A stretch of DNA of 64,000 nt from Sphingobacterium sp. SGR-19 (GCF_011043555.1 NZ_JAAKGS010000011.1:51579-115578); one strand, 5' to 3'; shown: positions 45,790-55,793, numbered from the stretch's first letter. Translations and numbers: made by a program. Notes: generated from the letters alone by a model not told the origin.

Positions 45790-46992
45790 TTACGTATGGC
45801 TTTGACGTTTAACCGAGAGGTATATTAAACAGGCAATTGACGCACTGGCGCCCATAACGGCAACCATGGGTACCATCGAACCATTATGGAAATAACTGAC
45901 AGAAGCGGAAGTCAGTGCGCCTAATGCCATTTGAATACAGCCTAGAAGTGCTGACGCAATGCCCGCAAGCCTTCCAAAAGGAGCTAACGCTAAGGCGGAA
46001 GTGTTCGGAAAGATAAAGCCTTGACTACATAGGAATAGACAGATCAGTCCAAGCAGTATATAGAGGTTCATGTCTCCGGTTAACGTGATGATAACGAGCA
46101 ATATCCCTGCAGACGCTTGTAGAACGCTTGCTTTTTTGGAAATCGCCGCGCTATCCCATCTGTTTAGCAGAATACGGTTAAACTGGGTAGCTATGATCAA
46201 CGAGGAAGCGACCAACGCGAACGCAGCTCCATACTGAGCCTCGGACAAACCGAATAAACGCTGTAACACAAATGGTGAACCAGACAAATACGCATAAAGT
46301 CCGCTCGAAGCAAAGCCACCGACAGCGGCGTATAGAAGGAATGTGGGATTTCGAAAAACATGCCAAAAGTCCGTTATAATAGCCCGAGGTCTCAAGGACA
46401 TTTCCTTATTGCCTTGATATGACTCCGGTAAAATAAAAATGACACTTAAGAAAATGAATAAGGCAAGTACGGCTAGTATGACAAAAATGATATGCCAATC
46501 AAAATTGGTCAATACAAAAGCTCCTACGCTGGGTGCCACAATAGGGGAGATACCTATCACCAACATCAGCATGCTGAATACCTTGGCGGCTTCCCGTGGT
46601 TCAAAAATATCCCTTACCATTGCTCGGCTAGCGACCATGCCGGAACAGCTGCCCAGCGCCTGCATAAACCGCAAGAAAATAAGATGATTAGGCTCCTTCG
46701 TATAAGCGCATAATATAGATGCTACTATATAAATCACAAGGCCAATAAGAAGCGGTCTTTTACGCCCAAATTTGTCCAGCAGCGGACCATAAATAAGTTG
46801 ACCGAAAGCAATTCCGATAAAGAAGGAAGTCAGCGAAAGCTGTATATGTTCAAAAGTTGTTTCGAAATTTAAGGCAATAGTTTCGAAAGCGGGAAGATAC
46901 ATGTCTATCGAAAATGGACCGATAGCAGCAAGTAGCCCCAATGTTAATAGTATTGCAAAGCGTTTTTTTCGGGAAACGGCATTAATGTTCAT
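45790..46992 (-). CDS. Bcr/CflA-family multidrug efflux MFS transporter
   Basis: A 400-residue, twelve-helix major facilitator. The N-terminal IGPFSIDMYLPAFETIA and the loop QLIYGPLLDKFGRKRPLLIG with the MFS signature are characteristic of the Bcr/CflA drug:H+ antiporters, as is RFMQALGSCSGMVASRAMVRDIF with motif C-like glycines nearby (GISPIVAPSVGA). Export of bicyclomycin, sulfonamides or other compounds is known for relatives. It is divergent from the SNF2 helicase gene. Confidence 0.92.
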   Translation of the reverse strand: MNINAVSRKKRFAILLTLGLLAAIGPFSIDMYLPAFETIALNFETTFEHIQLSLTSFFIGIAFGQLIYGPLLDKFGRKRPLLIGLVIYIVASILCAYTKEPNHLIFLRFMQALGSCSGMVASRAMVRDIFEPREAAKVFSMLMLVIGISPIVAPSVGAFVLTNFDWHIIFVILAVLALFIFLSVIFILPESYQGNKEMSLRPRAIITDFWHVFRNPTFLLYAAVGGFASSGLYAYLSGSPFVLQRLFGLSEAQYGAAFALVASSLIIATQFNRILLNRWDSAAISKKASVLQASAGILLVIITLTGDMNLYILLGLICLFLCSQGFIFPNTSALALAPFGRLAGIASALLGCIQMALGALTSASVSYFHNGSMVPMVAVMGASASIACLIYLSVKRQSHT

Positions 46993-47114
46993 ATGTGGAA
47001 TTTCTCTTTGTCGTGGGATAACGTCGGTACAAAATTAAGATAATATGCAAACTATTATTTACCAGTTTTGTCAAAATTTGCTATCTTATTTAAAATATAG
47101 TTCATTTGCATTTC

Positions 47115-50100
47115 ATGATAGGATTACCAAGGGAGTACACACTGACAAATACAAATATAGAAAGTCTTTCGGTTTTTGAGTTGCTCAAACATACCGCAAG
47201 TGGAGATTTTATGGAGAAGCGGGATTTTCAAGATATTTCCGTCATCTCTCTAGAACTGAACGCAGGTGTATTTACGAAAATAAATGCTATGGGATTTCCA
47301 AATGTTGCGGTAAGCCAGGCAAGTAATGCTATTATATCTTCCTGCTCGTGTGGGAATGCTTCTTCTATGTTGTGTACGCATCAAGCCGAAATCATTCATG
47401 GTATTCTGGAACGAAAAGAGTTTCGCATTTTCTTTGATAAGATGCTTCGATACAAAACTATGTTAACTCAGGCAAAACGTTATGGACTAGAAAACGAGCC
47501 TGATTTGGATGCGTATTTTCAGTTGAGTTGTCAGCAAGGAAAAGTTCACATCGAAACTAAGATGAAAGAATTGCTTCCGATGGATGAGCAACTTTTCAAA
47601 AAAACGTTATTGCCCAAACGCCAGTCTATTTTAAAAGACTTGAACAAAACGAAAACGGGTAAAAGACAAATATTGGTAATCAGTAGACATCGTTATTACC
47701 AGCAGCTGAATTTCCTGTTGATGGAAGCCTATTGCACACAGGCTGGTAAAATCAAGAATCCGATAACAAATATAGATCCTTTACAGTTAGTCTGGAAAGC
47801 CGACGATCCACAAGAGGTTAAATTCTATACGGCTATATCGAGTTTTCAGCATAAATATAGTGAAGAAGACCACACAGAAGCAGAATTTGAAGCTATAAAA
47901 CAGATTGTTAAGAATCCATTGGAACTGGAGGCCTACTACCACGATCGGGAGATATCGGAAACGGTTACGACGAAATCGCTATTACCTGTCGAATTGGAGG
48001 TGTTAAAAGCGGAGATACGGCTACAGGTATTCAAAAAAGAACCGTTTTACGAGGTGATGGGCGAATTGCGGTTCAACGATATGTCGCTTCCATTCCGTAA
48101 TGTGGTTATTCGGCATGATTATTTTGTTTACCACCAGCGGGTTTTCTACGTTGTAGATCACCCGGATATGCTCCGGGTAATTAAATTCTTCAAATCGAAT
48201 AACGAAATTCTGCTGATACACGCTGCTAAATACGATGATTTTTTTCAAAAGGTACTTGCTCCACTGGAGAAGTTATTACACATTGATTATAGTTATATCC
48301 GCACCGCGACACCGGTACAGTTGGCGGAAAAGACTTTCCAAACGGAATCTATTATATACTTATATCAGGAAGGTAACTATATCTCGATTACACCGGTAAT
48401 GAAATACGGTTGTTTGGAGATTCCGGTGTATTCCCGAAAGCAACTTTTTGATACGGATCAAAATGGAAATGAATTTAAAATCGAACGCGATAAAGAAGCT
48501 GAAGAACGCCTCATATTGCTGGTTATGCGCCAACACCCGGACTTTCGGGAACAAATGAACGAACGTGAATACTTCTATCTGCATAAGAACCAGTTTTTGG
48601 ACGAAGATTGGTTTTTGGGAGCTTTTGAAGTGTGGCGAGCGAAAGGTGTCACTATATTAGGATTCAGTGAACTCACCAATAATAAATTAAATCCGCATCG
48701 GGCGAAGATAAGCATAGAAGTAAATAGCGGTTTGGACTGGTTTAATGCAAAATTAAAAGTCCGTTTTGGGAAAAGTAACGCCAGCTTAAAACAAGTAAAC
48801 CGTGCCATTAGGAACAAAAGCAAATTTGTTCAGTTAGATGACGGCACGCAAGGGATATTGCCGGACGAATGGATAGCCAAAATTTCGCGTTATTTTGAGA
48901 TAGGGGAAATAGACAAAGAGTTGTTGAGAATTCCGAAAATCAATTTTTTGGACGTTACAAACTTCTTTGAAAAAGAAGTGTTGAGCCGGGAAGTACAAAC
49001 CGAGATTTTAACTTTTCAGAAACAATTTCTTGCGCATAAAAGTTTTCCGGACGTTCCCGTTCCTGCGACACTTCAGGCACAGCTGCGTGATTACCAAAAA
49101 GAGGGGTTGAAATGGCTAAACTTTTTGGATGACTTCAATTTTGGCGGATGCCTTGCGGACGATATGGGATTGGGGAAAACCTTACAAATTATCGCTTTTA
49201 TCTTAACACAACGGGAAAAATATGGACATACAACCAATTTGATTATTGTACCTACCTCTTTATTATTCAACTGGCAAGAAGAACTGGCTAAATTTGCCCC
49301 GTCTATAAAAATGGTATTGCACTACGGAACGCAAAGAGCTAAAAGTGTTGAAGATATGGGACAATATGAAGTGGTATTGACGAGTTACGGTGTATTGCTG
49401 TCGGACATCCGACTTTTGAAAACGTTCTATTTTAATTATATCTTTCTGGATGAGTCACAGGCTATTAAGAATCCAAGTTCCGAACGCTACCAAGCTACTC
49501 GTCTGTTGCAATCGCGGAACAAAATGGTGTTGACCGGAACACCTATAGAGAATAACACATTCGACCTCTATGGGCAGCTGTCGTTTGCTTGTCCGGGATT
49601 GCTAGGGAGCAAGCAATATTTCAGAGATACATACGCCATTCCGATTGATCAATTTGAATACAATAAGCGCGCGATAGAACTCCAAGAGAAAATTAAGCCG
49701 TTTATACTACGCCGAACAAAAAAGCAAATTGCACAAGAATTGCCCGATAAAACAGAGATGATCATTTATTGTGAAATGAACGCGGAGCAACGTCGGATTT
49801 ATGATGTCTACGAACGGGAATTACGGGAATTTATCTCGGCGACTGATGAGCGTGAAGTCCGTAAAAACAGCATGCACGTATTGACAGGGTTAACCAAGCT
49901 CCGCCAGATTTGTAACTCGCCGGTGTTGCTAAAAGAAGGTCATTCGGGCGATAACGCCGTTAAAATAGACGTGTTGACCGAGCAAATTGAAAACCAATTT
50001 AGAGAGCATAAGATCCTGGTTTTTTCGCAGTTTGTGGAGATGCTCGACTTGATTAAGACGCAACTTGAACGAAAAGATATTCCGTTTGTCTACTTGACCG

Positions 50101-50456
50101 GGCAAACAAAAGATAGGGGTACGCAAGTACAAAATTTCCAAACAGACGAAAATATACGGGTATTCCTAATCAGCCTGAAAGCGGGTGGGGTAGGGCTCAA
50201 CCTTACAGAAGCTGATTATGTCTATATCGTTGATCCCTGGTGGAATCCGGCCGTGGAGAATCAAGCAATAGACCGTAGCTACCGTATCGGACAGCGTAAA
50301 AATGTGGTGGCCGTTCGGCTCATCTGTTCGGACACGGTCGAGGAAAAAATTATAAACCTGCAAAAGAAAAAGAACAAGTTAGCCGAAGAGTTAATTAAGA
50401 CCGATAAATCTTTTGTTAACGGTTTATCAAAGCACGAATTGTTGGAGTTGTTCTAA
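47115..50456 (+). CDS. SNF2-family helicase with SWIM zinc finger
   Basis: A 1113-residue protein. A SWIM-type zinc finger near residues 76-90 (SCSCGNASSMLCTHQ, CxC...CxH) precedes a long middle region and the SNF2 ATPase: motif I LADDMGLGKTLQII (about 682), the DEAH-equivalent FLDESQAIKNPSS, TGTPIENNTFDLYGQLSF, and the C-terminal helicase lobe with LVFSQFVEMLDLIKTQL, LISLKAGGVGLNLTEADYV and QAIDRSYRIGQRKNVVAVRL. Bacterial members of this RapA/HepA-like set remodel protein-nucleic-acid complexes; the exact role is unknown. The ATG at 47115 is used. It ends just before the thiamine promoter and riboswitch. Confidence 0.92.
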   Translation: MIGLPREYTLTNTNIESLSVFELLKHTASGDFMEKRDFQDISVISLELNAGVFTKINAMGFPNVAVSQASNAIISSCSCGNASSMLCTHQAEIIHGILERKEFRIFFDKMLRYKTMLTQAKRYGLENEPDLDAYFQLSCQQGKVHIETKMKELLPMDEQLFKKTLLPKRQSILKDLNKTKTGKRQILVISRHRYYQQLNFLLMEAYCTQAGKIKNPITNIDPLQLVWKADDPQEVKFYTAISSFQHKYSEEDHTEAEFEAIKQIVKNPLELEAYYHDREISETVTTKSLLPVELEVLKAEIRLQVFKKEPFYEVMGELRFNDMSLPFRNVVIRHDYFVYHQRVFYVVDHPDMLRVIKFFKSNNEILLIHAAKYDDFFQKVLAPLEKLLHIDYSYIRTATPVQLAEKTFQTESIIYLYQEGNYISITPVMKYGCLEIPVYSRKQLFDTDQNGNEFKIERDKEAEERLILLVMRQHPDFREQMNEREYFYLHKNQFLDEDWFLGAFEVWRAKGVTILGFSELTNNKLNPHRAKISIEVNSGLDWFNAKLKVRFGKSNASLKQVNRAIRNKSKFVQLDDGTQGILPDEWIAKISRYFEIGEIDKELLRIPKINFLDVTNFFEKEVLSREVQTEILTFQKQFLAHKSFPDVPVPATLQAQLRDYQKEGLKWLNFLDDFNFGGCLADDMGLGKTLQIIAFILTQREKYGHTTNLIIVPTSLLFNWQEELAKFAPSIKMVLHYGTQRAKSVEDMGQYEVVLTSYGVLLSDIRLLKTFYFNYIFLDESQAIKNPSSERYQATRLLQSRNKMVLTGTPIENNTFDLYGQLSFACPGLLGSKQYFRDTYAIPIDQFEYNKRAIELQEKIKPFILRRTKKQIAQELPDKTEMIIYCEMNAEQRRIYDVYERELREFISATDEREVRKNSMHVLTGLTKLRQICNSPVLLKEGHSGDNAVKIDVLTEQIENQFREHKILVFSQFVEMLDLIKTQLERKDIPFVYLTGQTKDRGTQVQNFQTDENIRVFLISLKAGGVGLNLTEADYVYIVDPWWNPAVENQAIDRSYRIGQRKNVVAVRLICSDTVEEKIINLQKKKNKLAEELIKTDKSFVNGLSKHELLELF

Positions 50457-50472
50457 AAAAGTACTATCTTAG
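50442..50472 (+). promoter_or_regulatory. Candidate promoter of the thiamine operon
   Basis: TTG (50442-50444), 20-base spacer, TATCTTAG (50465-50472), close to the Bacteroidota -33/-7 pattern. Its -33 part overlaps the 3' end of the helicase gene and transcription would begin just before the riboswitch. Confidence 0.6.
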
Positions 50473-50480
50473 CATCGCAC

Positions 50481-50567
50481 TTTAGGGGTGTCTGCGTGAT
50501 AGCAGACTGAGATTTTACCCTTTGAACCTGATCCGGATCATACTGGCGTAGGGAAAAGTAAGATGTC
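50481..50567 (+). promoter_or_regulatory. TPP riboswitch (THI element)
   Basis: The leader contains the conserved parts of the thiamine pyrophosphate aptamer in order: GGGGTG at 50485, CTGAGA at 50507-50512, ACCCTTTGAACCTGATC at 50517-50533 and the closing CTGGCGTAGGGAAA near 50543-50556. It lies about 60 bases upstream of thiS. In Bacteroidota such aptamers usually mask the ribosome site of the first gene when TPP binds; no clear terminator stem is seen after it, so translational control is likelier. Confidence 0.95.
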
Positions 50568-50625
50568 TTCATCGATGCGTTCTGCATTGCCGTAGCCATT
50601 CCTAAAGTTTTATTTATAGAATAAA

Positions 50626-50844
50626 ATGTCAACAGGAATGGAACTTACAATCAATCATCAGCAAAAGTTTTTCAAAGAAGCCACGGTTTCGCTCGCGGAA
50701 TTAATGCAATGGGAAGCCCCCGGGAAATCCAAAGGTATTGCCGTAGCCGTTAATAACCAAGTTGTGCCCAAAACGCAATGGGCTTCTACTGTATTGCAAG
50801 ACAGTGATTCTATTCTCATCATTACCGCTACGCAAGGGGGTTAA
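50626..50844 (+). CDS. thiS: Sulfur carrier protein ThiS
   Basis: A 72-residue ubiquitin-like protein ending in the diagnostic C-terminal Gly-Gly (ATQGG), which ThiF adenylates and which carries the thiocarboxylate sulfur for the thiazole ring. GIAVAVNNQVVPKTQWAS and DSILIITATQGG match the family. Start may be here or at the in-frame ATG at 50638, which gives a more standard N-terminus (MELTINHQ). It is first in the riboswitch-controlled operon. Confidence 0.9.
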   Translation: MSTGMELTINHQQKFFKEATVSLAELMQWEAPGKSKGIAVAVNNQVVPKTQWASTVLQDSDSILIITATQGG

Positions 50845-50870
50845 TTTATCAACTATCAAATCAGCATATT

Positions 50871-52685
50871 ATGATTAAGCAAACCATCACACACAAGCCA
50901 TTTCCGAACTCCAAAAAAGTTTACGTCGAAGGAAAACTCTTCCCGATTAAGGTCGCTATGCGCGAGATTGCGCAACACCCAACGAGATTGAGTACAGGAG
51001 AATTAGAACTTAATCCACCGATAACCGTGTATGATACTTCGGGGCCCTATACAGATGAACATGCGGATATTGATGTTCGCAAAGGTCTTGCCAGGATTCG
51101 CGAACAGTGGATACTGGATAGGGGAGATGTGCAGGTGCTGGACAGTATCAGTTCCGAATATGGAAAAGCACGGTTGGCTGATCAAAGCCTAGATGAGCTT
51201 CGTTTTGAATATAGCCATCAACCGAAAGTTGCCAAGGAGGGAGGTAATGTAACGCAGCTGCACTATGCCAGAAAAGGAATGATTACGCCCGAAATGGAAT
51301 ATATCGCCATTCGCGAAAACCAGCGTATAGCGCAATTGGAAGCAGCCAGTACAGCGATGCGGCAGCAACATGCCGGTCACAGTTTTGGGGCACGCACACC
51401 CAAACAAAAAATTACACCGGAATTTGTGCGTGACGAAATTGCAGCAGGAAGAGCTATTATCCCCAACAATATCAACCATCCCGAAAGCGAACCGATGATT
51501 ATTGGCCGTAATTTTCTCGTGAAGATAAATGCCAATATCGGAAACAGTGCGGTTTCATCCAGCATCGAGGAAGAGGTGGAAAAAGCCGTATGGGCCTGTC
51601 GTTGGGGAGCGGACACCATTATGGACTTATCCACCGGAAAGAATATCCACGAAACCAGAGAGTGGATTATCCGTAATTCACCGGTACCGATCGGAACAGT
51701 ACCGATTTATCAAGCGTTGGAGAAAGTAAAAGGAATTGCCGAAGATTTAACGTGGGAAATCTTTAGAGATACGTTAATAGAGCAGGCGGAACAGGGCGTG
51801 TCGTATTTTACCATTCATGCCGGTGTACTTTTGCGATATATCCATTTGACGGCTGAACGGGTGACGGGTATTGTTTCCCGCGGCGGCTCTATCATGGCGA
51901 AATGGTGTCTATTCCACCACAAAGAAAACTTTTTATATACCCATTTCGAAGAAATTTGTGAAATCATGAAACGCTATGACGTCGCCTTTTCGCTGGGTGA
52001 TGGATTGCGTCCAGGCTCCATTGCTGACGCCAACGATGCCGCCCAGTTTGCCGAACTGGAAACCTTGGGAGAGTTAACGAAAATTGCTTGGAAGCACGAT
52101 GTGCAGGTGATGATCGAAGGACCTGGACATGTGCCTATGCACATGATTAAGGAGAATATGGATAAGCAACTAGCGGAGTGCGATGAAGCGCCTTTTTATA
52201 CGTTAGGTCCACTAACGACGGATATCGCACCGGGATACGACCATATAACATCTGCCATCGGAGCCGCCATGATCGGTTGGTATGGCTGTGCGATGTTATG
52301 TTACGTGACCCCGAAGGAACATCTGGGGCTACCCAATAAAAAAGATGTGAAAGATGGCGTGATTACCTACAAACTGGCAGCGCATGCAGCTGATTTGGCA
52401 AAGGGACATCCGGGAGCTCAATATCGGGATAACGCACTGAGCAAGGCAAGGTTTGAGTTCCGCTGGGAAGACCAGTTCAACTTGTCTCTCGATCCGGATA
52501 CCGCACGAGAATTCCACGATGAGACGCTACCGGCAGATGGCGCCAAGGTAGCGCATTTCTGTTCGATGTGTGGTCCCAAATTCTGTTCGATGAAAATCAC
52601 ACAAGAGATTAGGGATGTGGCCAGAGAGGGAATGGTAGAGAAATCGAAAGAATTTATAGAACAAGGCAAAGAAATCTATCTATGA
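50871..52685 (+). CDS. thiC: Phosphomethylpyrimidine synthase
   Basis: A 604-residue radical SAM enzyme that rearranges aminoimidazole ribotide to HMP phosphate. Conserved parts include IPNNINHPESEPMIIGRNF, KINANIGNSAVSSSIEEEVE, RGGSIMAKWCLFHHKENF and the C-terminal cluster motif HFCSMCGPKFCSM (C-x2-C-x4-C, near residue 562-570), the unusual terminal radical SAM site. Length is normal. It ends with a 4-base overlap with the next gene, indicating tight coupling. Confidence 0.97.
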   Translation: MIKQTITHKPFPNSKKVYVEGKLFPIKVAMREIAQHPTRLSTGELELNPPITVYDTSGPYTDEHADIDVRKGLARIREQWILDRGDVQVLDSISSEYGKARLADQSLDELRFEYSHQPKVAKEGGNVTQLHYARKGMITPEMEYIAIRENQRIAQLEAASTAMRQQHAGHSFGARTPKQKITPEFVRDEIAAGRAIIPNNINHPESEPMIIGRNFLVKINANIGNSAVSSSIEEEVEKAVWACRWGADTIMDLSTGKNIHETREWIIRNSPVPIGTVPIYQALEKVKGIAEDLTWEIFRDTLIEQAEQGVSYFTIHAGVLLRYIHLTAERVTGIVSRGGSIMAKWCLFHHKENFLYTHFEEICEIMKRYDVAFSLGDGLRPGSIADANDAAQFAELETLGELTKIAWKHDVQVMIEGPGHVPMHMIKENMDKQLAECDEAPFYTLGPLTTDIAPGYDHITSAIGAAMIGWYGCAMLCYVTPKEHLGLPNKKDVKDGVITYKLAAHAADLAKGHPGAQYRDNALSKARFEFRWEDQFNLSLDPDTAREFHDETLPADGAKVAHFCSMCGPKFCSMKITQEIRDVAREGMVEKSKEFIEQGKEIYL

Positions 52686-53290
52686 TCATACTGCTATCGC
52701 CGGAACAACCCGTAACGGATGAATCAGCGATTGTCAATACGCTTTTGGAACGCGGACTATCGCTGTTTCATATCCGGAAATATCAGCTTACCGACACGGA
52801 AATGGTGGCGTATGTGAACGATATAAATAGGGACTATAGGAAGCAATTGGTGCTACATTCGCATTTTCACTTGGCAAACGAACTCGGTATCGAGCGCTTG
52901 CATGTTCGGGAAGAAGACCGGAAGCAGCATAAACAGCGAGCATTCACGACTGGGTTTACCCTATCTACGTCGGTTCACGCCATCACAACCTTCAATACCT
53001 TGGATACTATATGGGACTATGCTTTTTTATCACCGGTTTTTCCCAGTATCTCTAAAAAAGGATACGGCATAACCCATACCGTTTTGGACGATTTGCGTCT
53101 GCGCTGCAATCCGCACGTGCGACTCGTCGGATTAGGCGGTATAGATGAACAGAACTATAGGCAGGTTTTTACGGCAGGAGCAGATGCGATAGCCCTATTG
53201 GGCGCTATTTGGAACAGTCCGCAGCCGATACAGATATTTGACACGATACATAAAGACATCCAGAAGGAGCTTCATCATGATGCAAAGTAA
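52682..53290 (+). CDS. ThiE/TenI-like protein (thiamine phosphate synthase or thiazole tautomerase)
   Basis: A 202-residue TIM-barrel protein of the ThiE/TenI superfamily: LLERGLSLFHIRKYQL, ERLHVREEDRKQ, GFTLSTSVHAITTF, YAFLSPVFPSISKKGYG and VGLGGIDEQNY. The usual ThiE pyrophosphate site (HLGQxD and a G-P-x-x-x-T-x-T-K loop) is altered, while the FLSPVFPSxSKKGYG form is more TenI-like. A thiazole tautomerase role, which would speed formation of the aromatic thiazole, is my preferred reading. It is immediately followed by a more standard ThiE. Confidence 0.82.
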   Translation: MIILLSPEQPVTDESAIVNTLLERGLSLFHIRKYQLTDTEMVAYVNDINRDYRKQLVLHSHFHLANELGIERLHVREEDRKQHKQRAFTTGFTLSTSVHAITTFNTLDTIWDYAFLSPVFPSISKKGYGITHTVLDDLRLRCNPHVRLVGLGGIDEQNYRQVFTAGADAIALLGAIWNSPQPIQIFDTIHKDIQKELHHDAK

Positions 53291-53897
53291 ACTACAATAT
53301 ATATCACAAGGAACGACGGCCAAAGAACAAACATATAATATCCTGCAAGCGTTGGATCACGGAGCGGATTGGATTCAGCTGCGCTGGAAAACGGCTACCG
53401 ATGAAGAGCGCGTAAAGCTCGCCGAGCAGGTAAGACAACGATGTCAGGATTATCAAGCAACCTACATCATTAATGATAGCATTCCTATCGCAAAACAGGT
53501 AGATGCCGATGGTGTGCATTTGGGATTGGACGACGAGGGAATTGAAAAGGCACGGTATGTTTTGGGTAAGGGAAAGATTATCGGCGGTACAGCCAATACG
53601 ATAGCAGATGTTACAAAAAGAATCGACGAGGGGTGCAACTATATCGGCTTAGGACCATATCGAACGACGAGCACCAAGGAGAAATTGAGCCCGGTATTGG
53701 GAATTGAAGGCTATCGGAAGATCATTCTTTACTTAAAAGAACACGAGATCGATTTTCCACCCATTTATGCCATCGGAGGGATTGATCTAACCGATATCCA
53801 ATCCTTGTTGGAAGAAGGAATTTATGGTGTCGCTATATCCAAGGCTATAACCGATACGCCTATACTTGTTTCTGATTTTAAAAAACTATTACGATGA
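53277..53897 (+). CDS. thiE: Thiamine phosphate synthase
   Basis: A 206-residue ThiE that joins HMP-PP and thiazole phosphate. DWIQLRWKTATDEER, TYIINDSIPIAKQVDADGVHLGLDD, GGTANTIADV and the phosphate-binding YIGLGPYRTTSTKEKLSPVLG are canonical. It overlaps the preceding gene by 14 bases; the double ATG at 53277/53280 is preceded by GAAGGAGC, a good ribosome site. It overlaps thiG by 4 bases. Confidence 0.95.
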   Translation: MMQSKLQYISQGTTAKEQTYNILQALDHGADWIQLRWKTATDEERVKLAEQVRQRCQDYQATYIINDSIPIAKQVDADGVHLGLDDEGIEKARYVLGKGKIIGGTANTIADVTKRIDEGCNYIGLGPYRTTSTKEKLSPVLGIEGYRKIILYLKEHEIDFPPIYAIGGIDLTDIQSLLEEGIYGVAISKAITDTPILVSDFKKLLR

Positions 53898-54667
53898 ATA
53901 CATTAACTATAGCAGATAAAACGTTTAACTCCAGGCTTTTTTTAGGAACAGGGAAGTTTGGTAGATTAGAAGAGATGACAGAAGCCGTCCGTAGTTCCGG
54001 ATCGGAATTGGTAACCATGGCCTTGAAGCGTGTGGACTTACAGTCGGATTCGGATGATTTGCTACAGGCGTTACAAATTCCCGACGTCAATCTATTGCCG
54101 AATACTTCCGGTGCGAGAAATGCCGAAGAGGCTGTTTTAGCGGCGCAACTGGCTCGAGAGGCGTTGGAGACCAACTGGGTGAAATTGGAAATCCATCCCG
54201 ATCCAAGGTACCTGCTGCCTGATCCGATAGAGACGCTCAAGGCTACCGAATTATTGGCAAAAGTGGGTTTTGTCGTGATGCCTTATATTCATGCCGATCC
54301 TGTCTTGTGCAAAAGATTAGAAGATGCCGGTACGGCCGTGGTGATGCCGCTCGGTGCTCCGATTGGCAGTAACAAAGGTTTGTTGACCTTAGATTTTCTG
54401 GAAATCATTATGGAACAAAGCAACGTTCCCGTAGTCATCGATGCGGGAATCGGTGCGCCTTCGGATGCGGCGAAAGCCATGGAGATTGGAGCCGATGCAG
54501 TTCTGGTCAATACAGCCATCGCGGTTGCAAACGATCCGACGGCGATGGCGATAGCATTTAAAGAAGCGGTCATTGCCGGACGAAGAGCTTATGAGGCCGG
54601 TTTGGCTGCGTCGCATGCAGTTGCGGTGCCATCAAGCCCTTTGACGGATTTTTTGCTACATAAATAA
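53894..54667 (+). CDS. thiG: Thiazole synthase
   Basis: A 257-residue TIM-barrel enzyme building the thiazole phosphate from DXP, dehydroglycine and ThiS-thiocarboxylate. FNSRLFLGTGKF opens it; LLPNTSGARNAEEAVLAAQLARE, VKLEIHPDPRYLLPD (with the Schiff-base Lys), VMPLGAPIGSNKGL and VIDAGIGAPSDAAKAMEIGADAVLVNTAIA across about residues 175-205 are diagnostic. The ATGA overlap with thiE indicates translational coupling. Confidence 0.97.
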   Translation: MNTLTIADKTFNSRLFLGTGKFGRLEEMTEAVRSSGSELVTMALKRVDLQSDSDDLLQALQIPDVNLLPNTSGARNAEEAVLAAQLAREALETNWVKLEIHPDPRYLLPDPIETLKATELLAKVGFVVMPYIHADPVLCKRLEDAGTAVVMPLGAPIGSNKGLLTLDFLEIIMEQSNVPVVIDAGIGAPSDAAKAMEIGADAVLVNTAIAVANDPTAMAIAFKEAVIAGRRAYEAGLAASHAVAVPSSPLTDFLLHK

Positions 54668-54675
54668 CGGAGAAA

Positions 54676-55785
54676 ATGCAATCATTTGAAAATACATTTC
54701 ATCAATATAGCTGGACTTTCGTTCACGATCGCATCTACAGTGTTCGTAAAGCAGATGTACAGCGCAGTCTGCACAAGACTAAAAAAACAATAGATGATTT
54801 TTTAGTGCTGTTGTCGCCCGCGGCGAGTGATTCGCTGGAAGAGATGGCTCAGTTGACGCAACAACTCACCCAAAAGAGATTTGGAAAAACCATACAACTG
54901 TATGCACCGCTGTACCTGAGCAATGAATGTCAGAATATCTGTACGTATTGTGGTTTTAGCATGGATAACCAAATTAAACGCAGAACCTTGAGCAGTATCG
55001 AGATTATGCAAGAGGCCGCTGCGCTGAAAGCCATGGGGGTAAATCACGTCCTCTTAGTCAGCGGCGAAGCCAATAAAACGGTGGGTATAGATTATTTTCT
55101 CAAGGCAATAAAGCTGTTACGCCCGCATTTTGCACATATCTCCATCGAAGTCCAACCGTTATCGCGAGAGGAGTATGAAGCCGTGCATCAAGCGGGCGTG
55201 CACGCCGTATTGGTGTATCAGGAAACCTACCATGAAGAGGTGTATAAGCGCTATCACCCAAAAGGGAAAAAATCAAACTTCGCGTTCCGCTTGGATACAC
55301 CCGATAGGATAGGGCAGGCGGGATTGCACAAAATAGGTCTAGGCGTTTTGTTGGGCTTGGAAGATTGGCGGGTAGACAGTTTCTTCAACGCGCTGCATAT
55401 CGATTATCTGCAAAAAACGTACTGGCAGACGAAATATTCCGTTTCCTTTCCACGTTTGCGGCCCGCTGAAGGTATTATAGAACCCAACTTTATCATGGAA
55501 GATCGGGATTTGCTGCAGCTGATCTGTGCTTATAGGATCTGGAACGCAGATTTGGAGATTTCTATTTCGACCCGGGAGAATGAAAAATTCCGAAACCATA
55601 TCATTTCACTGGGTGCTACGACGATGAGTGCGGCATCGAAAACCAATCCTGGAGGATATGTAGTGGATCCCCAATCTTTGGAACAGTTCGAGACCAGCGA
55701 CGAACGCAGTATGGACGAGGTGCGGAAAGTTATTTATCAGAAAGGATACGAGCCCGTTATGAAAGACTGGGATACATATTGGTAA
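54676..55785 (+). CDS. thiH: 2-iminoacetate synthase (tyrosine lyase)
   Basis: A 369-residue radical SAM enzyme that cleaves tyrosine to dehydroglycine for ThiG. The SAM cluster motif is NECQNICTYCGFS (C-x3-C-x2-C, about residues 79-86). YQETYHEEVYKRYHPKGKKS and RPAEGIIEPNF are typical of ThiH. It lies eight bases after thiG. Use of ThiH rather than ThiO fits anaerobic or facultative Bacteroidota pathways. Confidence 0.96.
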   Translation: MQSFENTFHQYSWTFVHDRIYSVRKADVQRSLHKTKKTIDDFLVLLSPAASDSLEEMAQLTQQLTQKRFGKTIQLYAPLYLSNECQNICTYCGFSMDNQIKRRTLSSIEIMQEAAALKAMGVNHVLLVSGEANKTVGIDYFLKAIKLLRPHFAHISIEVQPLSREEYEAVHQAGVHAVLVYQETYHEEVYKRYHPKGKKSNFAFRLDTPDRIGQAGLHKIGLGVLLGLEDWRVDSFFNALHIDYLQKTYWQTKYSVSFPRLRPAEGIIEPNFIMEDRDLLQLICAYRIWNADLEISISTRENEKFRNHIISLGATTMSAASKTNPGGYVVDPQSLEQFETSDERSMDEVRKVIYQKGYEPVMKDWDTYW

Positions 55786-55793
55786 TAAAGGAA

